Assembly: GCF_021432065.1 (NCBI RefSeq)
Contig: NZ_CP090364.1
Span: forward strand, 2,370,601-2,434,600
Source: Photobacterium sp. TLY01
Lineage (GTDB): Bacteria; Pseudomonadota; Gammaproteobacteria; Enterobacterales; Vibrionaceae
Reading direction: 5' to 3'
DNA length: 64,000 nt
Positions 56,772 through 64,000 of the stretch are shown piece after piece (position 1 is the stretch's first letter; each line of letters starts with the position of its first letter). The notes beneath the pieces are model-generated. The model worked only from the letters and a program-made list of their open reading frames with translations, searched no databases and was not told the DNA's origin. The translations under genes and the position numbers were made by a program.

Positions 56772-59700
56772 TTACCTGTTCTCATCCAGTGGCAGTTCGC
56801 CGTGAGACCGACGCCCGACATAATCATGTTCCAGCGCTTTTTGCAGTTGTGCCGCGACATGGCCCGGCGACTGGGTTTTCGCGCACACCAGACGATACAT
56901 AGCCGGGATCACGAACAAAGTCACCAGCGTCGCAAACGCCATGCCAAAGAACACCACAGTCCCGACCGAAATGCGGCTTTCATAACCGGCACCGGTTGAC
57001 AGCAACAGCGGCAAGGCACCAAACAAGGTGGTGAATGCCGTCATCAGGATCGGGCGCAGACGCCGTGCTGAAGCATCGACAATCGCCTGCTCAAAGGCGA
57101 TGCCTTTATCCCTGAGCTGGTTGGCAAATTCGACAATCAGAATGCCGTTTTTGGTCACCATACCGATCAGCATGATCATGCCAATCTGACTATAGATGTT
57201 CAGGCTCTGCTCCATCAGGATCAGCCCCAGCAAACCACCAAAGATCCCCAGCGGTACGGTCAGCATCACCACCATCGGGTTAATGAAGCTTTCGAACTGC
57301 GCGGCAAGCACCAGATAAGCGACCAGCAACGCCAGACCGAAGATCAGCGCCATACTACTCTGATTCTCGCGGAAATCTTTCGATTCACCGCCATAGTCGA
57401 TCACAATATCACTCGGCAACATAGACAAGGCCTGCTCATCCATAAAGTCCAGCGCTTCGCCCAGGGTATGACCGGGCAGCAGGTTGGCGGTAATAGTGAT
57501 CGACTTCTGCTTCTCGTTATGGCTCAGCTTACGGGCAGCCGCCACTTCTTCAACTTTCGCCACACTGTTGAGCGACACCAGCTCACCGTTCTTGGCGCGG
57601 ACGTAAATCCGGCTCAGATCCATCGCATTGTTAAAACTGTTTTCATCACCGCGCAGGTACACATCATATTCCTCGCCGCGCTCGACAAAGGTGGTTTCAC
57701 TGCGCCCGCCCAGCATGACTTCCAGCGTTTCAGCAATATCCGATTGCGGAATGCCCAGCTCGGCCGCACGGGGACGATCAACCGTCACCACCAGTTCAGG
57801 GGTGGTTTCGGCGTAATCGATGTCCACACCGTCCATCATGCCGCTGCCCTGCGCGACATCTTTGAGTTTGGTGGCCCAGGCAAACAGCTCGTCGTAATCG
57901 GCACCGTTAAGGATAAACTGCATCGGCTCAGACGAGCCGCCCCGGAAGCCCGGCATGAAGGGCCAGACACGGATATCCGGAATGCCCTGCAGGGCTTTGC
58001 GGATCACCCCGAGCGCTTGCGTGGCACTGACATCACGATCTTCCCAGTCTTCCAGCTGCATGATGACAAAACCGGTCTGATCCCCGGCACGGCCGCCAAA
58101 AGCCGGTGTCTGGATGCTGACAGAGCGGATCAGCCCTTGGCCAACCATGGGCAATAAGCGCTGCTCAACCTGTTCGATATTGCCGACCATACGGTTATAA
58201 CTGGTCGCTTCCGCGCCGCGGACAAAGGCAAAGATCACTCCTCTGTCTTCAGACGGCGCCAACTGGCTCGGCACCAGTTTAAACAGCCAGGCACTGGCGC
58301 CGACCACGGCAACAATCAGCAAAGGGGCAGCCCAGCGCCAGCGCACGGCCTGAGTGACGGCTTTACGGTACACCGCTTCCAGCGCAGCAAACTGCCGATC
58401 GACAAAGCGGTTAAACGGTCCCGGTTTAACATTGGCTTTGAGCAGCTTACTGCCCAGCACTGGGCTTAAGGTCAGCGCTATCAGAGAGGAGAACAGCACA
58501 GACATCGCCAGCAGCACGGAAAACTCGGTGAACAGCGGGCCCACCATGCCATCCATAAAACCGATTGGCAGGAATACCATCACCAGCACCAGTGTGGTGG
58601 CGATCACCGCAAAACCGACCTCTCGGGTGCCTTTAAATGCCGCCAGCAAAGGCGGCTCACCCCTTTCGATATGGTGATAAATATTCTCGACCACGACAAT
58701 GGCATCATCCACCACCAGGCCGATAGCCAGAATCAGGGCCATCAGGGTCAGCAGGTTGATGGAAAAACCGAGATAGTAAGCCGCCATGAAAGCGGAAATC
58801 AGTGACACCGGCACTGTAACCGCCGGGATCAGGGTCGCCCTTGCCTGACCGATAAAAACATACAACACCAGCACCACCAGCGCGCCCGTGATTAATAAGG
58901 TGTTGTAGACCTCGTTGATCGAACGTTCAATAAAGATGGTCGAGTCATAATCCACCGCCAGTTGGGTGCCGTCCGGCAGAAAACGCTGCAGTCTGTCCAC
59001 TTCTTGTTGTACTGCAGCGGCAGCTTGCAGCGGATTGGCGTCTGACATTGGTACGATGCCTAAGCTCAGGCTCGATACCCCATTGCTCTTAAAGGTGGCA
59101 TCTTCGTTTTGCGCGCCAATCGCCACATCAGCGACATCTTTGAGGTAAATCGGCGTGCCGTCTTCGGTCTGTCGCACCATCAGATAGGAAAAATCTTCTG
59201 CGGTACGGTACAAACGTGCGGTGCGCACCGACATGGTGGTCGCATCGTTACGTACTTCGCCGCCCGGCAGTTCGACATTTTCATCCCGCAGCGCATCGAT
59301 AATATCCGTGGTGGTCACGCCGCGCCCGGCCATCTGTTCCGGCAACAAGCGGACATACATGACTTTATACAGCGCGCCGGTCAATTGCACCGAGCTGACG
59401 CCATTGATCAGGCTGAACCGGTCGGTTAACACCCGTTCGGCGTAGTCAGTAAGCTGTGAGCGATCCATTTCGCTTGAGTTCAGATTGATATAAATCGCCG
59501 CTTCACCCGAGCCGTCATCTTTAGAGACAATCGGTTCATCTGCACCATCCGGCAGGTTGCGCCGGGCCCGGGAAACGGCGTCCCGAACATCGCTGACCCC
59601 TTCGGTCAGGTTCCAGCCCATCTCAAACTCAACGCTGATCCGCGAGCTGCCGTTACGGGTAGTCGAGGTAATGCTTTCAATGCCGCTGATGCCCGACAGT

Positions 59701-59909
59701 TCATCTTCCAGCACAGTGGTGACACGGCTTTCCATGATGGTTGCCGATGCCCCTTCGTACGAAGTGCCGATGCTGATCACCGGATTTTCAACATCAGGCA
59801 TTTCCCGGACCGGCAGTTTGCTGAATGACACCAGACCGAACACCACCAGCAGCACGCTCAGTACAATCGCGACTACCGGGCGTTTTACTGCAACGTCAGA
59901 TAACCACAT
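56772..59909 (-). CDS. RND efflux pump inner-membrane permease (AcrB/HAE1 family)
   Basis: 1045 residues, the normal size. The N-terminus is MWLSDVAVKRPVVAIVLSV with the first helix; the helix-4 proton-relay pair is in AIGLVVDDAIVVVENIYHH, and the second half repeats the pattern, ending GMVTKNGILIVEFANQL and PLLLSTGAGYESR. Such pumps use the proton gradient to expel drugs, dyes or detergents. It starts in a TGATG overlap with the adaptor gene and needs an outer-membrane TolC partner, which is not encoded here. Substrates are unknown. Confidence 0.95.
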   Translation of the reverse strand: MWLSDVAVKRPVVAIVLSVLLVVFGLVSFSKLPVREMPDVENPVISIGTSYEGASATIMESRVTTVLEDELSGISGIESITSTTRNGSSRISVEFEMGWNLTEGVSDVRDAVSRARRNLPDGADEPIVSKDDGSGEAAIYINLNSSEMDRSQLTDYAERVLTDRFSLINGVSSVQLTGALYKVMYVRLLPEQMAGRGVTTTDIIDALRDENVELPGGEVRNDATTMSVRTARLYRTAEDFSYLMVRQTEDGTPIYLKDVADVAIGAQNEDATFKSNGVSSLSLGIVPMSDANPLQAAAAVQQEVDRLQRFLPDGTQLAVDYDSTIFIERSINEVYNTLLITGALVVLVLYVFIGQARATLIPAVTVPVSLISAFMAAYYLGFSINLLTLMALILAIGLVVDDAIVVVENIYHHIERGEPPLLAAFKGTREVGFAVIATTLVLVMVFLPIGFMDGMVGPLFTEFSVLLAMSVLFSSLIALTLSPVLGSKLLKANVKPGPFNRFVDRQFAALEAVYRKAVTQAVRWRWAAPLLIVAVVGASAWLFKLVPSQLAPSEDRGVIFAFVRGAEATSYNRMVGNIEQVEQRLLPMVGQGLIRSVSIQTPAFGGRAGDQTGFVIMQLEDWEDRDVSATQALGVIRKALQGIPDIRVWPFMPGFRGGSSEPMQFILNGADYDELFAWATKLKDVAQGSGMMDGVDIDYAETTPELVVTVDRPRAAELGIPQSDIAETLEVMLGGRSETTFVERGEEYDVYLRGDENSFNNAMDLSRIYVRAKNGELVSLNSVAKVEEVAAARKLSHNEKQKSITITANLLPGHTLGEALDFMDEQALSMLPSDIVIDYGGESKDFRENQSSMALIFGLALLVAYLVLAAQFESFINPMVVMLTVPLGIFGGLLGLILMEQSLNIYSQIGMIMLIGMVTKNGILIVEFANQLRDKGIAFEQAIVDASARRLRPILMTAFTTLFGALPLLLSTGAGYESRISVGTVVFFGMAFATLVTLFVIPAMYRLVCAKTQSPGHVAAQLQKALEHDYVGRRSHGELPLDENR

Positions 59910-61009
59910 CAGGCATTATCTCCCGCTTGAGCCACGCTGGCGGCCTGAGTCTCTGACGGGCTGACATCCTGTACGGCCAGGCCATCACGCATATTGACCA
60001 GTCCCTGAACCACAATGCGATCACCAATCTGAATACCCGATTCGATCACCACTTCGTTTTTCACTCTGGCGCCCAGGGTCACTTCGGTTCGGTGCGCTAT
60101 GCCTTGGGCATCAACCCGGTACACGAAGCGCTTGGTGCCGGAATACTCCAGCGCCTGAACCGGAATAATCGCAGCCTGTTGTGGCGTAAAATCCAGTGCC
60201 GCCGCCATCAGCATGCCGGGCTTGAGTTTACCACTGGTATTATCAAACGAGACGCGCACCCGGATATTGAGTGATTCTGCCTGAACCCGTGAGTCAATCG
60301 CCTGAATCGTGCCCTGAAATGTATCATCCGGCCATGCCTGACTTTTGGCCTGCACCGCCATGCCAGGCGCCAGTTTCGACAGGTATTGCTCCGGCACCTG
60401 AACGTCGAGACGCATGGTTGACAGATCATCGAGCGTAAACAGCTCACTGCCGACCGTCACGGTATGACCTGCACTGAAATCAATCAGACCCACAGTCCCG
60501 GCAAACGGTGCCCGGATCTGGTGATCATCCAGCTCCGCTTTGGCCGCATCCAGACGGGCTTTGGCGATGCTCACGCTCGCCTGCTGCGCAATGAGTTCGG
60601 TCTGGGTCAGCGCACCGCGCTTCACCAGCCGCTGATATTCGGTGTATTTCCGCTTTTCGTCGTCGTAATAAGCTTTCGCTTCATCGTAAGCGGCCTTGGG
60701 CTTGGCGTTATCGAGCTGAACCAGCAACTGTCCCTGGGTCACTTTCCGCTCGGTGTCCACCACGATGCGATCCACCTTGGCCGCCACTTCAGTGGCAATA
60801 GTCACTGAACGCTGAGCGGCCAGTTTACCCACCAGAGAAACCGAACTGACCACTTGGTGTGATGTCACTTCGCCTGTCGCAACCGGGACGCTGCGCCCAG
60901 GTTTGGGCTGGCTGGCGGCTTGGGCAGCATGAGACTGCTGCTGAAAATAAAAATAGCCCCCGCCGGCCAGGGATGCCGCTACCACAACGGCCAAAACAAC
61001 TTTCTTCAT
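59909..61009 (-). CDS. RND efflux periplasmic adaptor (membrane fusion protein)
   Basis: 366 residues. N-terminal membrane anchor or signal (KKVVLAVVVAASLAGGGYFYF), a lipoyl/beta-barrel core (GKLAAQRSVTIATEVAAKV, GQLLVQLDNAKPKAAYDEA), an alpha-hairpin coiled coil (residues 95-150), and the second lipoyl half (HQIRAPFAGTVGLIDFSAG). This is the HlyD/AcrA architecture that links the RND permease to TolC. It is translated just ahead of the permease. Confidence 0.94.
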   Translation of the reverse strand: MKKVVLAVVVAASLAGGGYFYFQQQSHAAQAASQPKPGRSVPVATGEVTSHQVVSSVSLVGKLAAQRSVTIATEVAAKVDRIVVDTERKVTQGQLLVQLDNAKPKAAYDEAKAYYDDEKRKYTEYQRLVKRGALTQTELIAQQASVSIAKARLDAAKAELDDHQIRAPFAGTVGLIDFSAGHTVTVGSELFTLDDLSTMRLDVQVPEQYLSKLAPGMAVQAKSQAWPDDTFQGTIQAIDSRVQAESLNIRVRVSFDNTSGKLKPGMLMAAALDFTPQQAAIIPVQALEYSGTKRFVYRVDAQGIAHRTEVTLGARVKNEVVIESGIQIGDRIVVQGLVNMRDGLAVQDVSPSETQAASVAQAGDNA

Positions 61010-61181
61010 GCTTACGCATCCTGTTCTTTGTTATGGGCTAATCATATCTGACCCACAGATTAATCGGGGTAAAGAAATGTAAAGCTAAGCAAGTTTTCCT
61101 CACAAAAAAGCACAAACCGTAGACGTAACTTGCAAAACGACGAAAAATCCAGCAAGCAACGATGAATATTCAGAAAAAGGG

Positions 61182-61209
61182 TTTACAGTCTTCACCTGTT
61201 TGCTATTAT
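61182..61209 (+). promoter_or_regulatory. Promoter of the tRNA-Tyr array
   Basis: A -35 box TTTACA at 61182-61187 and a -10 box TATTAT at 61204-61209 are 16 bases apart. A GC-rich discriminator (CCGCACCGC) follows, as is common in stringently controlled stable-RNA promoters. It lies 15 bases before the first tRNA. Confidence 0.75.
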
Positions 61210-61224
61210 CCGCACCGCACTTGT

Positions 61225-61309
<85 letters not shown>

Positions 61310-61379
61310 TTTTTAATGAAAGTGGTACGCTGTACGGCTTTCACGGCTGATAAAGCCAGACAATACGTAAAAATCCCGT

Positions 61380-61464
61380 GGAGGGATTCCCGAGTGGCCA
61401 AAGGGATCAGACTGTAAATCTGACGGCTCCGCCTTCGAAGGTTCGAATCCTTCTCCCTCCACCA
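61380..61464 (+). tRNA. tRNA-Tyr (GTA), copy 2
   Basis: 85 bases including CCA. Acceptor stem GGAGGGA/TCCCTCC, anticodon GTA; otherwise identical in the body to copy 1. Starts 155 bases after copy 1. Confidence 0.97.
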
Positions 61465-61532
61465 TCTTTTCTGAGAGTGGCGCTGTGCTGCTTTCGCGGC
61501 TGATAAAGCCAGACAATATGCAAAAATCCCGT

Positions 61533-61617
61533 GGAGGGATTCCCGAGTGGCCAAAGGGATCAGACTGTAAATCTGACGGCTCCGCCTTCGAAGGTTCGAA
61601 TCCTTCTCCCTCCACCA
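61533..61617 (+). tRNA. tRNA-Tyr (GTA), copy 3
   Basis: 85 bases including CCA, identical in sequence to copy 2, starting 153 bases later with a similar spacer. Confidence 0.97.
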
Positions 61618-61685
61618 TCTTTTCTGGAAGTGACACTTTGTTACTTTCACGGCTGATATAGCCAGACAATACGCAAAAATCCCGT

Positions 61686-61770
61686 GGAGGGATTCCCGAG
61701 TGGCCAAAGGGATCAGACTGTAAATCTGACGGCTCCGCCTTCGAAGGTTCGAATCCTTCTCCCTCCACCA
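61686..61770 (+). tRNA. tRNA-Tyr (GTA), copy 4
   Basis: 85 bases including CCA, identical to copies 2 and 3, starting 153 bases after copy 3. A terminator follows at 61777. Confidence 0.97.
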
Positions 61771-61776
61771 TCTTTC

Positions 61777-61804
61777 AAGCCAGTGCATTGCGCTGGCTTT
61801 TTTT
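61777..61804 (+). terminator. Terminator of the tRNA-Tyr array
   Basis: Hairpin AAGCCAG-GC / GC-CTGGCTT (61777-61799) followed by an uninterrupted T-run, seven bases after the last tRNA. Confidence 0.88.
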
Positions 61805-62009
61805 ATTGCTCTCTTTGATTAACCTCTTTTCTCTCTCTCCGTTGCGCGCCCCGCGCCATTCTCACTTTTGCGACTTTATGATTTCTTGCCCTCTGATCGC
61901 CACATTGCACAATTTTTCACCACAAAAACCGACTACACTCAGTCTATCTCAAGTGTGACTGCGACCACTTTTGCATGCAGTTGCATCCCGGTTGTTCTGA
62001 GGACGTAGG

Positions 62010-63749
62010 ATGACTACCCGATTGCACACCCTGAGCCTTGCTCCCCCGCCCTGGCATAAGCTGAAAGTCTTGCTGGTCGATGACCAGCCCAGCGCCCAAA
62101 GTCTGATGAAAGGGGTACTCGTGCAGATTGGCCTGCGTCATATAGACACCGCCGCCAACTACCGCGACGCCATCCGCCATGGTCAGCGCTCGGCCTATGA
62201 TCTGCTGCTGGTCGATTATCATTTGGACAACACCCTGACTGGCAGTGAATTAGTGACCCTGCTGCGCAAAAAACAGCTGCTCAGTGCCAATTGCGGGATC
62301 GTGATTTTTTCGGCAGATACCAGCGCCCGGGTGGTGCTCAATGCGCTGGCGGTTGAACCGGACGCCTTTGTCACCCTACCGCTGCCGCTCAATACTCTGC
62401 AGCAAAAGCTGAGCCATGCCTGGCGGAACAGCCAGACCCGATTGCCTGTCTATAAGAAACTGAGTGAACACGGCCTGGATCAGGGGATCCGTCACTGTAA
62501 ACAGCAACTGCTGCAGCATGGTCCGGATCACCAGCTGGAAAGCTTGCTGCTCGATATGCTGATGGAGAAAAAAGACTGGGCACAGGCCCGGCGGTATATC
62601 GCATTATTTCAGAGCTATCATCCGTCAGTGAAAGTCACACTGGCAGAAGCCAGAATCGAGCACCAGTGTGGTCATTCAGCCAGAGCACGACAATTGCTCA
62701 TCGATCTGATCGGGAAGCAGCCTCTGTGTCTTGAGGCGATGGACCTGCTGGCAAACTATCAGGCAGCGCAGGGTCACCCACTGCAAGCACTGGCCACAGC
62801 CCAGCGGGCATTGAAGCTTTCACCGTCAGCCAGCCACCGGGCGCTGAAGGTTGCCCAGCTGGCAGCCGAATGCCAGCAGCCGGATGCATTCGCACAGGCT
62901 GGCCTCTCGCTGGCGACACATCTGCCGATTATTGATGTCGGCTGGATTATCTGTCTGGCCGAATTCAGTGCCAGCTTCGAGCAATTGTATTTCAGTCTGG
63001 ACGACCCGCGTACCCGCCGTCAGCTCCGCCAGACCTTAGCTCAGATAGCCCAGCGCGCCCATCACAGGCTACTGCCCGCCCAGCGCCCTTTTCTGTATTG
63101 CTTCAAGCAATTGCTGAGTGCCCGCCTGCTGCTGGCACAAGGCAAACCGCTGAAAGCCAAGCGCCGCCTGTTACTGGGCTTATCCGGCTATTTTGACCGC
63201 CTCAATAAACTGCCTTCTGTGATTCTGGCCGATGCGCTGCCGCTGTTGCTGCAACTGGGTGAAACCCGCCTGATTGCGGATATCTGTCAGGTACTGAAAC
63301 ACAGAGACAGCTTCGACGGCCACAGCCAGTTCAGGTTGCAGGCGCTACGGGAAAATACCCATGCTTTTGACGCATTGCGCTGGCTGGAGTCCACCTTCAA
63401 ACGCGCTCAGGCCATTCGCCACACGCAGCCGTCCCAGGCACTGTTTCATTTTGATGCCATCATTCACGACTATCCGCTTTGCAGCGAAGCCCATCTGGGG
63501 CGCCTGGATTGTCTGCTCAGGCTGCAGTCACCGGGGCTGGCCGGTCAGGTCCGTCCCAGTCTGCTGGCCGTCACTATGATGCCTTTGCCTGATACGCTCG
63601 CTCAGTGGCGCAGCGAGATCCTGAACCAAATGCGCGCCGGCAAACTATCCGATCCTGCGGCAGGGAGTTTGTCTGTGCCGCTGCCTTACTCGGTGAATCG
63701 CGACTTACCGCCGGTCCGCATTGAGATCTGGGCGCCATTGCTGCATTAA
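62010..63749 (+). CDS. Response-regulator receiver protein with TPR-like repeats
   Basis: 579 residues from an ATG preceded by GAGGACGTAGG. A receiver (REC) domain covers about residues 17-135: acidic pair in VLLVDDQPSAQ, the phosphoacceptor Asp in LLLVDYHLDN (near residue 73), and Ser in VIFSADTSA. The usual Lys (K-P motif) is replaced by Leu in FVTLPLPLN. The rest is helical with TPR-like pairs (QARRYIALFQSYHP, HPLQALATAQRALKLSPSA). No DNA-binding output domain is visible. Such proteins likely act through protein contacts. Role unknown. Confidence 0.82.
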   Translation: MTTRLHTLSLAPPPWHKLKVLLVDDQPSAQSLMKGVLVQIGLRHIDTAANYRDAIRHGQRSAYDLLLVDYHLDNTLTGSELVTLLRKKQLLSANCGIVIFSADTSARVVLNALAVEPDAFVTLPLPLNTLQQKLSHAWRNSQTRLPVYKKLSEHGLDQGIRHCKQQLLQHGPDHQLESLLLDMLMEKKDWAQARRYIALFQSYHPSVKVTLAEARIEHQCGHSARARQLLIDLIGKQPLCLEAMDLLANYQAAQGHPLQALATAQRALKLSPSASHRALKVAQLAAECQQPDAFAQAGLSLATHLPIIDVGWIICLAEFSASFEQLYFSLDDPRTRRQLRQTLAQIAQRAHHRLLPAQRPFLYCFKQLLSARLLLAQGKPLKAKRRLLLGLSGYFDRLNKLPSVILADALPLLLQLGETRLIADICQVLKHRDSFDGHSQFRLQALRENTHAFDALRWLESTFKRAQAIRHTQPSQALFHFDAIIHDYPLCSEAHLGRLDCLLRLQSPGLAGQVRPSLLAVTMMPLPDTLAQWRSEILNQMRAGKLSDPAAGSLSVPLPYSVNRDLPPVRIEIWAPLLH

Positions 63750-63756
63750 GGCGATA

Positions 63757-64000
63757 TCAGGCGTTCAGGCTCAGTCTGTCCCTGCCGTGCGGCGAATCCA
63801 GATCCAGCTCAGGCCCCTGAGGCACGACGCCGGTTGGGTTGATCATCTGATGACTGAAATAGTAATGACGTTTGATGTGATAAAAGTTGACTGTCTCTGC
63901 CACGCCCGGCACCTGATACAGCTCCTTGAGGTATCCCTGTAAATTCGGGTAATCGGCAATGCGCTGCTGATTACATTTAAAATGACCCACGTACACCGCA
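63757..64000 (-). CDS. yqjG: Glutathionyl-hydroquinone reductase, C-terminal part
   Basis: The last 80 codons of a gene entering from the right edge. YVGHFKCNQQRIADYPNLQGYL, YQVPGVAETVNFYHIKRHYY, HQMINPTGVVPQGPELDL and DSPHGRDRLS match the C-terminal region of the YqjG/Xi-class glutathione transferases, which reduce glutathionyl-hydroquinones. The N-terminal catalytic Cys is outside the window. It converges on the REC-TPR gene with a seven-base gap. Confidence 0.9.
   Translation of the reverse strand, partial: AVYVGHFKCNQQRIADYPNLQGYLKELYQVPGVAETVNFYHIKRHYYFSHQMINPTGVVPQGPELDLDSPHGRDRLSLNA

Noticed and set aside
57468..58157. 229-residue plus-strand frame opposite the RND permease
   Set aside because: Antisense shadow of a well-supported gene with high GC third positions.

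Overview
The window looks like a chromosomal piece of a gamma-proteobacterium, most likely a member of the Vibrionaceae (Vibrio/Photobacterium/Grimontia type). The housekeeping parts (yfcL-epmC-aroC, rluF, an RND pump, four tandem tRNA-Tyr genes, a glutathionyl-hydroquinone reductase) read as Vibrio-like or enterobacteria-like proteins. The species is an inference and is not decided by the sequence. Between these conserved ends lies about 48 kb of cell-surface polysaccharide genes, much of it AT-rich and typical of horizontally exchanged capsule/O-antigen DNA.

Layout. 1-3573 (-): SNF2-type helicase, C-terminus off the left edge. 3986-5020 (+): wecA, which starts polysaccharide synthesis on undecaprenyl phosphate, preceded by a possible 15-codon leader ORF. 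5144-30402 (-): one long gene series that begins at an ops/JUMPstart element (30493-30504). In transcription order it encodes a lipoprotein, an outer-membrane export protein (KpsD/Wza class), an ABC exporter with its PCP partner (KpsM, KpsT, KpsE class), the dTDP-L-rhamnose pathway (rmlA, C, D, B), a HAD-domain protein, a GT2-GT4 fusion, a Stf0-type sulfotransferase, a tandem GT2, a second sulfotransferase, cysD, cysN, an SLC13 permease, cysC, a DHH phosphoesterase and two GT2 enzymes. 30893-32084: a decayed IS3-family element. 32259-43491 (-): a second series, also downstream of an ops/JUMPstart element (45097-45108). It has Wzx, Wzy, several GT4 enzymes and a four-gene set (WbpA/B/D/E-like) for UDP-2,3-diacetamido-2,3-dideoxy-glucuronic acid. 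43492-45876: a 2.4-kb stretch without intact genes. 45877-50184 (+): yjbEFGH-like exopolysaccharide operon. 50570-50794 (+): small membrane protein. 51144-52277 (+): Wzz chain-length regulator. 52412-64000: core genes, RND efflux pair, tRNA-Tyr array, REC-TPR protein, and a partial GSH-hydroquinone reductase.

How it fits together. The ops-2 operon plus wecA and wzz looks like a Wzx/Wzy O-antigen-type system whose repeat contains a diacetamido uronic acid. The ops-1 operon looks like an ABC-transporter-dependent capsule containing rhamnose. Its most striking part is a complete sulfation module: sulfate uptake (SLC13), activation to APS and PAPS (CysDN, CysC), two PAPS-dependent sulfotransferases, and a DHH phosphoesterase that could remove the by-product PAP. 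The inference is that this strain makes a sulfated capsular polysaccharide from a single, probably RfaH-controlled, transcription unit of about 25 kb.
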